Assembly (NCBI GenBank): GCA_030295235.1
Contig: AP026127.1
Coordinates: forward strand, 1,180,501 to 1,244,500
Source of the DNA: Fistulifera solaris
Taxonomy: Eukaryota > Bacillariophyta > Bacillariophyceae > Naviculales > Stauroneidaceae
Direction of reading: 5' to 3'
Length of the DNA stretch: 64,000 bases
Positions 33,701 through 42,786 of the stretch are shown piece by piece; position 1 is the first letter of the stretch, and each line of letters begins with the position of its first letter. The notes beneath the pieces are model-generated. The model ran no database searches, was not told the origin of the DNA, and worked only from the letters and a program-made list of their open reading frames with translations. A program made the position numbers and the translations under genes.

Positions 33701-34544
33701 CAGAGACAACAACAATCAATGCGTCTTACGCCTCTTGTTTCGGAAAACCAGACCGCCTTTTGAAAGCACTCTTTATCAAACGGGGTGGAAAGACGATTGC
33801 GGATTCTACGGCGGTCCCGATGCTCCCATGACGTTTCCACTAACTCGAACAGAGAGGCTGCTACTTGTTGACACCGAGAAGTTGGAACGTGGATTGGCAC
33901 TTCCTGAACAAGTCGCGAAGAGTGAAAATGAGGAGAATGCAGAAGATGATGTAGCTCCTACTTTTCGCGATTCTGAGGACTTCCTTTTCCCAATCCAGTT
34001 CCCTTAGGCATCTTGTCACTGCCGCATGTGTTGCGAGAAGCCAGGTCGAGAACGAAAGACACGTACGCGGTTATTGAATCTCGAACAATTCGTTTCGAGA
34101 AAGCCAAACAATTGCGAGAAGGTGCTATACACACATTGCAGTCCACGCTTTTCGCAGAGGAAGCGCAACCGCCACTGTTGTTTTTTTGCGAATGTCCATC
34201 GGACTCTTCACCCCTTGTTACCAGAATGGATGCAGATCGAAAAACGGCTCTTTTTAGATTACTTCCCTTACCTACGATGGCTTGCTGTTTGTGACCGAGC
34301 TGCGGAACGGGCTTATAAAGCAGGCAATTGTAGCAAGCCTGCTTCGGTGGATCACCGGCCTAAGAAACGGACGACACGGCAAACCACCAGTAAGGGTTTT
34401 TCACATGTTTGGGAAGCAATGACGCCTTCCAGCGTGTGGGGAGAGAAAGACGAAGATGGCAACAACCCAAAAGCATCGAAGCTGACGAAGATGCTAGCAG
34501 ATCTTGCGATGTACAAAATTAATTGCACTTCTATTGAGATGTAA
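30795..34544 (+). CDS. ATAD5: ATAD5/ELG1-like AAA+ ATPase (PCNA unloader subunit)
   Basis: The ATG at 30795 and the stop at 34544 are joined by one 75-nt intron (33677-33751, GTAAGT...ACCAG) and four one-base corrections: an extra T in 30936-30940, a missing T at 32562-32565, a missing T at 34004-34005 and an extra T in 34181-34187. The phase then closes at 1224 residues. Features in order: a basic N-terminus with LHPFFQPSKRK (a PIP-like motif), two related LGxxPxxLLAEQxAxExQA blocks, WVDRFRIKDLPEDLCGN, a Walker A (SGPVGCGKSDLVRAVV), a Walker B (AILLDEVDILF) and sensor TTNN. The C-terminus has DYFPYLRWLAV as in ATAD5. The ATAD5/RFC-like complex removes PCNA from replicated DNA. The related RFC1 and CTF18 are less likely because of the long N-terminus and this C-terminus. 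Confidence 0.78.
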
Positions 34545-35443
34545 ATGCAAATCATGATTTCGAATGTGATTTAAGTACATAACGATCTGTTTACCTTAAT
34601 GATATTTATCGTACTCATGTCCGCACTTTGTGTTCATAGAAAACACTGTTCTTATAATTAAAATCGTTTTGTCTGACATTTCCGGTCTGTCAAATTTGAT
34701 GAGACATCTGTCTCTTTTACTTGTGCGTCCATTTATACAAAGGACATTCTTATCCCTCTTTTCTTCTCCTTTTCAAATTAGTCACTATTCAAGGAAGACG
34801 CAGCGTTTTTCTTGGGAAAAGATGCGCGTCGAAGTGCTTTGACGATGATAGTGCCGTTCTAACGTCCACCCAAGCTTGGAAAAACAAAAGAATCACTCGA
34901 CTTTTGGGCCACCTAATACAGCACCGGTGTCTTTCATAGCGTTAATGATGATTATCGTTTGAAGAACTGCAAAGATGGGGTAGAAATACCATCCAAAGGT
35001 CAACATTTGAAGGTGTTGACAAAAAGTGAAAATTTCCTGGACAACCCCCTTGCGTTTTGGCGCAAAAATCAGAATGCTTTTCACAGTAATACTACAAAGT
35101 ACCCGGATTAGTACTCTAGACGAAAAGAGTTTTGTCTCTATCGGAGTGGCACTCCAATATTTTTTCATGTCGCAGTGTGTATCTCAAATTTCCTTGAGGA
35201 TGCACGGACAGACTGGACCCTCTTTGAAACTCGTGACTTGTGATATCTGCGGGACAGCTATATTGTACGTACATTTTTACGTAGCTTTGTCGTAGGAAAA
35301 AAGAACCCGGCTAGTTTTGTCTGTATGCCAACCGTAATTTGAGTTGGCGTGGAAACGGCGAAGCTCTTGCTGTTGATGCAGTGTGATTTTTTGTTGTGTT
35401 TTTAGTCTTTCTTATTCTTCTTTTGAATGCAAGTTGAAAGACC
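34545..35443. other. Intergenic region with a possible micropeptide ORF
   Basis: About 900 bp between ATAD5 and NDUFV1. Apart from the small minus-strand ORF at 34893-35006 (listed separately), no coding signal is seen. Confidence 0.35.
34893..35006 (-). CDS. Possible 37-residue transmembrane micropeptide
   Basis: An ATG at 35006 gives a 37-residue peptide: MLTFGWYFYPIFAVLQTIII, then a short polar tail ending GGPKVE. One membrane helix is followed by an ordered-looking tail, as in small organelle complex subunits. The frame is open further upstream without ATG, so it could be the last exon of a longer gene. No family is recognised; low confidence. Confidence 0.3.
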   Translation of the reverse strand: MLTFGWYFYPIFAVLQTIIIINAMKDTGAVLGGPKVE

Positions 35444-37020
35444 ATGTTGACTCCGCAATCCCTCCTTCGCCCCGTGGCGAATAGGCTAGCTGCGCGCCAA
35501 GCAGGTCGCGCTTTGTCTTCGAAAGCAGAGACAAATGTAGCGGGGTAAGTGACCGTTCCCTGCGGCCTGTGGAGTGCCTCTTTTTCAGCGTTAGCTTCTT
35601 CTTACACGCCGCATTTCACAATATCTTTCAAATTAAAGTGGTTTTAATTTCCTTTCCGATCAAGATCGTATTTTTACGAATCTTTACGGTGAACAAGACT
35701 GGCGATTAAAAGACTCGATGAAGCGCGGCGATTGGCATTTGACGAAGGAAATCATGTGCATGGGTCCGGATTGGATCGTGCAAGAAATCAAAGACTCTGG
35801 CTTGCGCGGACGCGGAGGTGCCGGTTTTCCGTCGGGTCTCAAATGGAGTTTCATGCCCAAGAATACGGACGGTCGTCCTAGTTTCTTGGTAGTGAATGCC
35901 GATGAGAGTGAGCCAGGTACTTGCAAGGATCGTGAAATTATGCGAAAGGACCCTCATAAACTCGTTGAGGGATGCTTGCTGGCCGGGTATGCGATGCGTG
36001 CTCGTGCTGCCTACATCTACATCCGCGGGGAATACTTTAACGAGGCAGTGGTGATGGATGAAGCGATTCACGAAGCCTACAGTGCCGGATTGCTCGGAAA
36101 GAACGCATGCGGATCGGGTTACGATTTTGATATTTATCTTCACCGCGGAGCTGGTGCTTACATCTGCGGAGAAGAGACTGCGTTGATTGAAAGCTTGGAA
36201 GGAAAGCAAGGAAAGCCCCGCCTCAAACCTCCGTTCCCTGCGGGTGTTGGTCTCTTTGGATGCCCTTCTACCGTGACCAATGTTGAAACGGTTGCTGTGG
36301 CGCCCACGATTCTGCGACGAGGCGCTTCCTGGTTTTCATCTTTTGGACGTGAAAACAACCGTGGAACCAAGCTCTTTGCTATTTCTGGTCATGTGAAGAA
36401 TCCCATTGTTGTCGAGGAATCCATGTCGATTCCTCTTCGCGAATTGATTGACAAGCACTGCGGTGGTATGCGTACTGGATGGGACAACTTGCAAGCCTGC
36501 ATTCCTGGAGGATCTTCTGTTCCAGTTCTCAATAAGAAGCTGTGCGATGAGGCCATTATGGATTTTGATGACTTGCGCTCCAAGGGATCTGGATTGGGAA
36601 CTGCGGCAGTCACCATGTTTGATAACACGGTTGATATGGTAGGTGCAATTCGTCGCTTATCCCACTTCTACCAGCACGAATCGTGTGGTCAGTGCACTCC
36701 TTGCCGTGAGGGAACAGGCTGGCTTGAGGACATTTTGATTCGCATGGAAAAAGGGAGACGCCGACAAGCGCGAAATTCCCATGCTTGAAGAAATTTCCAG
36801 ACAGATTGAGGGACACACCATTTGTGCTTTGGGAGATGCCGCAGCTTGGCCTGTCCAAGGTCTGATTCGTCACTTTAAGGCTGATATTGAGAAGCGAATT
36901 GATGATCCGTCTAGCTTTGATGCCGAAGCCGCTTTCCAAAAGGCGTGGAGTGGTGATCCTTTTGACAACGCCCAATGGACCAAAGAACATGGTGCAGGAA
37001 AAACATATGCCTCTGCTTAA
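35444..37020 (+). CDS. NDUFV1: Mitochondrial complex I 51-kDa subunit (NDUFV1/NuoF)
   Basis: Exon 1 is 35444-35544 and exon 2 starts at 35639 after a 94-nt intron. One extra A in the run 36748-36752 must be removed to connect the body to the C-terminus, which ends at 37020. The N-terminus ([20 protein letters not shown]) is a mitochondrial presequence. Then come [15 protein letters not shown], the NADH-binding [14 protein letters not shown], the FMN-binding [30 protein letters not shown], and [12 protein letters not shown] with three of the four cysteines of the N3 4Fe-4S cluster. The subunit oxidises NADH and passes electrons through FMN into complex I at the matrix side. Length, about 490 residues, is normal for the family. 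A minisatellite starts about 75 bp after the stop. Confidence 0.96.
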
Positions 37021-37094
37021 AGAGCTTATAAAAACTAAGGTTTAGTGCATGTGATACGTTTACTCTGTATTGTTGTAATCTTGTCCTGATTTCT

Positions 37095-38135
37095 GGGAGG
37101 CCCCAGATTTTCTGTAAGAACGAAATACACCTGGTCCAGAATTTCTGGTTCATAATACAACTGGTCCAGAATTTCTGGACCAAACCTGATTTTCTCTATG
37201 AATGAAATACGCCTGGTCCAGAATTTCTGACACAGCCCAGAATTTCTGTAGGAATGAAATGCACCTGGTCCAGAATTTCTGGACCGCCCCAGATTTCCTT
37301 TGTAATGAAATACACATCGTCCAGAATTTCTGGACCAGCCTAATTTTTTGTAATGAAATACACATGGTCCAGAATTTCTGGACCAGCCCGATTTCCCTTT
37401 GTAATGAAATAGACATGGTCCAGAATTTCTGGACCAGCCCAGATTTCCTGTATGAATGAAAGGTGTAGAATTTCTGGACCAGCCCAGATTTTCTGTACGA
37501 ATGAAATACACATGGTCCAGAATTTCTGGACAAGCCCAGATTTTCTGTAAGAATGAAAACACATGATCCAGAATTTCTGGACCAGCCCAGAATTTTTGTA
37601 GGAATGAAATACACATGATCCAGAATTTTTGGACCAGCCCAGAATTTCTGTACGAATGAAATACACATGGTCCAGAATTTCTGGACCAGCCCAGAATTTC
37701 TGTAGGAATGAAATACACATGGTCCAGAATTTCTGGTTCATAATACAACTGGTCCAGAATTTCTGGACCAAACCTGATTTTCTCTATGAATGAAATACGC
37801 CTGGTCCAGAATTTCTGACACAGCCCAGAATTTCTGTAGGAATGAAATGCACCTGGTCCAGAATTTCTGGACCAGCCCAGAATTTCTGTACGAATGAAAT
37901 ACACACGGTCCAGAATTTCTGGACCAGCCCAGAACTGTACGAATGAAATAACACCTGGTCCAGAATTTTTGGACCAGCCCAGAATTTCTGTGCGAATGAA
38001 ATAAGCATGCTCCAGAATTTCTGGGCCAGCCCAGAATTTCTCTACGAATGAAATGCACATGGTCCAGAATTTCTGGACCAGCCCTGAATTTCTGTACGAA
38101 TGAAATACACCTGGTCCAGAATTTCTGGACCTGCT
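37095..38135. repeat. Minisatellite array B, same 52-bp unit as array A
   Basis: About 20 copies of the unit found at 1.6-2.6 kb, in the same orientation, with core TGGTCCAGAA-TTTCTGGACCA and a linker of the type gcccagaatttctgtaggaatgaaatacaca. In many units the linker also carries a partial copy of the core (cagaatttctg). A block with the unusual join ggttcataatacaactggtcc and a ctgacacagccc variant occurs twice, at about 37146 and 37734, so part of the array was duplicated as a roughly 588-bp segment. The minus strand is open over the array (341 codons at most), which is an artefact of the unit. Confidence 0.92.
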
Positions 38136-38479
38136 TCTCCTTGGTTGTAAAATGATACGGAGTAGGAAAAACTAAAGCTCGGTGGATCGGGCATTCGAAT
38201 GAATCACTGGTTGGATCAAATCACGATAAGCGATAAGGCTTCTTGCGTACGTAAGTGACTCAGAGTGATACTACTACTTAAATCCTTTATACAAGAGGCA
38301 GCTGACTATGACGTGGAAAGAAGCATCCGCGATCCGTCCGTCCGACGAAAAAGATCGCGCCTTTCGACAAACCGCAGCATGATGATGACACCATTATTGC
38401 AACATATTATTGTGATCAATCTCTGCTGCAACTCGCAACATAAAGACGACAATTAACGGCAACTTTTCTGTGAGCAAAG

Positions 38480-39328
38480 ATGTTATACCGAAATCTATTC
38501 GCTTTTACCGCTTTTTGGGCTGGCTGCAGTGCATTCACAGTGCAAGAACAGGCCAATCGCCGAATGATCTCTCTGAATCTATCGGAAGATAACTTGATTA
38601 CGGAAGGTTCACGCCGTTCATTCCTTTCCCAAGCCGCCATTACGACTGGAATGGCCTGTTTCGGTGAAACATTGTCGCTGCAACCCGCGAATGCCGTCAG
38701 CGGAGTGAGTAAGGTAGACGCCAAGTTACGCGGTTACGGGCTGCCGCCGTTGGGCCCGGTCCCCGATGGCTTTGCCCCCCTTCTCGAAATTTACGGCAAA
38801 GGGAAAAACCGTTTTCCCATTCTTGTTTCCTTTTCTCATCCCATTACTTGGGTTGTTCAAACGCCGAGTAACGACGTAAATGGAGAGGATGGAACGGTGC
38901 AAGCGGGAGATTACGGAAAGGGCGACACGGCAACCTTCTTTGTTTATTCTGACCCGGGACATGTGAACGATATTGCTACACAACCAAAAGAATTGTTTGA
39001 GAAGGCGTTGATGAAGTCCATCGGCCAGAAAGGTGAGAACATGTACCAGAATTTCAAGGTTACCAAGTTAACGCCAGTTACGAAAGCGGGCCAAACGTAC
39101 GTGATGGCGGATTTCAAGTACCAGTTGTTGACGGGTGCTGGTTTCGAAGTGGATCGAAAAGGTGTTGCTAGTATTACTAGTGAAGGTCCTGCTGTGGAAG
39201 TTCTCTGGGCTGCCTCCACATCGGCGCGTTTCAAGAAGACGGAACCGAATCTTCGCAACATTGTTGACAGCTTTCGATGCTACACGGAAGGGATTAACAT
39301 GTCCGATGAGTTGATGCAATACGATTGA
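38480..39328 (+). CDS. PsbP-like thylakoid lumen protein
   Basis: 282 residues, single exon, start at 38480. The leader is three-part: a signal peptide ending at WAGCSAF/TV (the diatom plastid-import motif), a transit segment, then a twin-arginine-type lumen signal (GSRRSFLSQAAITTGMACF... ending at LQPANA). The mature part is PsbP-like: YGLPPLGPVPDGFAPLLEIYGKG, RFPILVSFSHPITWVV, a beta-rich core and FKKTEPNLRNIVDSFRCYTE near the end. PsbP family members support photosystem II oxygen evolution or thylakoid complex assembly. Whether this is PsbP proper or a PPD/PPL paralogue cannot be told here; the atypical core favours a paralogue. Confidence 0.82.
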   Translation: MLYRNLFAFTAFWAGCSAFTVQEQANRRMISLNLSEDNLITEGSRRSFLSQAAITTGMACFGETLSLQPANAVSGVSKVDAKLRGYGLPPLGPVPDGFAPLLEIYGKGKNRFPILVSFSHPITWVVQTPSNDVNGEDGTVQAGDYGKGDTATFFVYSDPGHVNDIATQPKELFEKALMKSIGQKGENMYQNFKVTKLTPVTKAGQTYVMADFKYQLLTGAGFEVDRKGVASITSEGPAVEVLWAASTSARFKKTEPNLRNIVDSFRCYTEGINMSDELMQYD

Positions 39329-40082
39329 ACAATTTCGCTAAAGTTTAGATAATTCTCGTTGAAGCGCATTGTTGCTTTGCGTAATATATTCTGTGAGTTG
39401 AATCGTGCGCATCCAAGACTGCTTAAAGACTGCATCGGGTATTTTCCTTTTGACCTTGACCGACAACTCATCAGTAACTCTAATTGTTCCACTGAAGGAA
39501 GTAGCCGACACTAATCCGCTTAGGGAAGCGATCGGTGATCGATGCTTTCTTTTGTCCGTCTTTCGATCGGCACCGAAATCGGATGTTGCCAATGGAATGT
39601 GAGCTAGGAGCTCTAGAGTCTTTCGGTATTGTGCGTCTTACCTTCATCTCATCTCTAGTTATCTTTACTATTGGCGGTCTAAGCAATCGGCTCAAGTGGA
39701 GACGAGGAGTGAGTCAAGAACGTATAACACGAGTGAGTTGGTCGCCTTTTACAAGTCATCGTTCCGGTACCGTACCGGTAGTCAAATGCATCCAAGACTA
39801 CTTCCCATCATACAGTACATGGAAGGAGTTCTGGAGATAAAACTTATTGCTTCGTACCGGTACTAAAAGTATCTCAACTTCGCCAAAAACGCCGAAGAAG
39901 GAAGGCGAGCGAACGAATGAACGCAAAGAAAGATTTTTCCTTGTCCGAAGACTTTCTTCTTGAATGGACTTCAGCTTCAGCACATTTCAAAGGAGCGAGA
40001 CAGAACTGCAACAAGCCGTAACACATCGGAGCCAGTTTCTGTCTATCGAAAGCAAGTGATACCGAAAAGGAAATAAAGACAA
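39329..40082. other. Intergenic region with doubtful minus-strand ORF
   Basis: 754 bp between the PsbP-like gene and the CDPK. A minus-strand frame at 39592-39338 (84 codons, ending in a helical QSNNALQRELSKL) is open but has no clear ATG or family; I do not call it a gene. GTAC-type palindromes at 39764-39778 and 39854-39863 are listed separately. Confidence 0.35.
39764..39863. promoter_or_regulatory. Pair of GTACCGG-type palindromes upstream of the CDPK gene
   Basis: CCGGTAC-C-GTACCGG at 39764-39778 (one-base spacer) and the perfect GTACCGGTAC at 39854-39863 lie about 305 and 220 bp before the CDPK ATG. The motif matches those at 2712 and 7250. Role unproven. Confidence 0.3.
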
Positions 40083-42686
40083 ATGGGCTGTGGACCGAGC
40101 AAAGAAGCAGCAGCAGCTGTCTCGGTAGAGACCTCGAAAGCGACAATTACTCCACGTAAGCTTTCTTTGCGTTACTCAATTCCTTGTTTGCTTGCGTTTT
40201 CTCTGACAACATCGTTTTTATCTTGACTATTTTAACGAAAAGGTTCGATAAATTTGAAGAATACTACGGCAGCAAGTACGCAGGCGGAGTCTTTACGAAA
40301 GGGTTCTTCTTCCAATCGAGAGTTGAAACCTCTTTCCGATCACAGCAAAAAGTCAGCCGAGGAACGCCGCAATGACTGGAAAATCAGACCAGGTTACTCT
40401 TCTGGTGCATCTTCGTATGATGGTTCCGAGATCGGAGAGGATCTTTCGACGAGAGACCTCAATCGCAGCGGAATATTGGATCTGGTCAATTTGCGTCAAG
40501 AGATGCAAGAGAAGGGTGGAATTGCTACCAATGTTGTGCGAATTGAGGTATGTATCTTAAAAGTGAGGTGTCTTTTTGTCGATCTATTGCGAATGCCTCT
40601 CACTGTTTACCTCTTTCACAACAACATAGACCCCTTTCGGAAAGCCAATTGAAGAAATCTACGACGGTGTTCACGATGGACCCATCTTGGGTTCTGGAGT
40701 GTCGGGGATCGTTCGCTTGGTAACACATCGAGAAACAGGCGTCAATTACGCAGTAAAATGCCTCGATATTGGTCTGGTCGACTCGGTAGAAGGATTGCGA
40801 CAACTCCGTAATGAAATTTTTATCATGTGCCAGCTCGACCACCCCAACATTGTCAGGATAGAAGAAGTGTACGAGAGCACCAATGAAATATATATTTTGC
40901 AGGAATTGTGTCATGGAGGTGATTTGTTTGATCGCTTGGATGAACAACCAGATTTTCATTACACGGAAGCGCAATGTGCCAGGCTCGTTAAACAAATGGT
41001 ATCCGCCGTGCGATATTTACACTCGAAAGGGATCATTCATCGTGATTTAAAACTGGAAAACTTTTTGTTTAGCAACCAAGAGCCAGACTCGGAACTGAAA
41101 ATGATCGATTTCGGCTTATCAAAACATTTTGAACTAGGACAAAGCCTTCACGACAAAGTTGGAACGCCGTACACGGTTGCTCCTGAAATCATTCAAGGCG
41201 CGTATGACGAAAAGTGTGATGTTTGGGCAGTTGGTGTCATAACTTACCTACTGCTGAGCGGTGAGACGCCTTTCGGTGGATTGGACGGCGAAAGTCTTCT
41301 TCTAGTAAAAGAAAATATCATGCGAGGCGAGCTGACTTTCGAACCGGCGGATGTTTGGGCTCAAGTTAGCGATGATGGAAAGCGGTTTGTCAAACGGCTG
41401 CTACGTGCCGATCCGAAGAAAAGGCCCACTGCACGGGAAATACAAAAAGATCGTTGGATTCAAGTGTGGGCGAAAAAGGATATACGCGAAGGAAACAAGC
41501 TAAATTCGAAAACTTTGGAAAGTCTGGTTTCGTTCAAAGAAAACTCTGACATGCAGAAGATTCTATCGGAAGTACTTAGCTTTACGCTTTTGCCCGACCA
41601 AATCGCGGATCTCCGACAAGAATTTGAATTAATAGATACCGATGGTGATGGAGAGATAACGCTGAAAGCGTTGCGCACTGTTCTTCTCGAGAATGCTGAA
41701 GCTGGGACATTAGGCGCTTTGACAGAACAAGAAATCGTGGACATATTCGACGCAATAAAGACACGGAAAAATGAACCCACAATTCGTTGGCATGATTTTC
41801 TTGCAGCTGGACTTTCTCAAGCGCGAGTTGACGACAGAAACCTCCGTTTGGCTTTTGATCGACTTGATGGCAATCGACGAGGGTAAGTAAAGTGCTCCAT
41901 TAGTTTTAAGGCTGCTTCTTTTTTCTAAACGACGCTGTTCGCAGATACATAAGTATCGAAGATCTCCAGAATTTACTAGGTAACTCTACAGCGTATGAAG
42001 AGCTTGAGAAAATATGGCGAGACAGTTTAAAACAATGCACTTCTAAAGATACGATCGATTTTGAAAATTTCAAAAAGCTAATGAAAGGACAACCAAAGGA
42101 AGCGGGAACTCCCGAATCATCGTTCCGTCGTGTCGGTAAGGGAATAGGCGAAGGGTCTCTGGGGGTCTTGCCTGAAGGAGAGAGCACCGAAGATCACACG
42201 TCCGATTCTATCAATAAGCTCAGTAATGGAGAAACACCCGTTCGCTTTCAGAAAAAGAAGTCTTTATCACACGAACTTAAAAGTGGGGTTCAGTGGGACG
42301 ATGGAGATCGATCCGCGAGTATTGCTTTCTTGCCATCTAAAACCGATGAGGATGAAAGTTCAGAACTTAGTTTAACATCTGCATCGCCCTTGATGGCAAA
42401 TAGAGCATTGTATCGCAGACATCGCGGTATGAGATTAGCTGTGCTTGAAGCATCGAAACAATTCGACAAGAAAAGGACAGATCGTCAGACAAAAGATATC
42501 CCGGTGCAGGCTGGTCTGATAATGAAGCGAGGCACGATGCCGCCTGTCGAGCTCGAGGATGCACACACGCGTGCGTTATTTGATGCTGCAGCGAAGCGGT
42601 GCGGTCGCTCAAGGCATACAAAAAATAAGACTGTCTCCGATGTTACTGGAATGTTAATGAAAAAACCGTCGCCAGCTTTCAAATGA
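40083..42686 (+). CDS. Calcium-dependent protein kinase (CDPK) with long C-terminal extension
   Basis: Four exons: 40083-40155, 40243-40547, 40630-41882 and 41945-42686. All junctions are GT-AG and the phases join to 790 residues without any indel. The start MGCGPSK is a consensus N-myristoylation site with a palmitoylatable Cys, so membrane attachment is likely. The kinase domain (residues about 145-405) has GSGVSGIVRL (Gly loop), YAVKCL (Lys), IIHRDLKLENF, MIDFGLSK and GTPYTVAPEI. After the junction come EF-hand loops (DTDGDGEITLKAL, LDGNRRGYISIEDL); other hands are diverged. Beyond the EF region is a low-complexity extension of about 200 residues, unusual for CDPKs. The enzyme phosphorylates Ser/Thr on a Ca2+ signal. 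Confidence 0.95.
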
Positions 42687-42786
42687 ATGAACTTGTCTCA
42701 ACGGCTACATTGATCTGATTGATGTCTTTACTTAGGAAAAAAACAATTAACGATGATTATATACGTTTACCCGTTTGCCAGTGAAT

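Noticed and set aside
33677-33703. A 27-nt intron in the ATAD5-like gene (GTAAG...TTGCAG)
   Set aside because: Too short. The 75-nt intron to the next AG (33751) also removes the stop, keeps phase and matches other introns of the window.
37035-38060. A 341-codon minus-strand ORF over array B
   Set aside because: It is the translation of the 52-bp repeat, starts and stops at the array edges, and has no composition of a real protein.
39338-39592. 84-codon minus-strand ORF
   Set aside because: No ATG in a good position, no clear splice partner and no family. A real small gene cannot be excluded.
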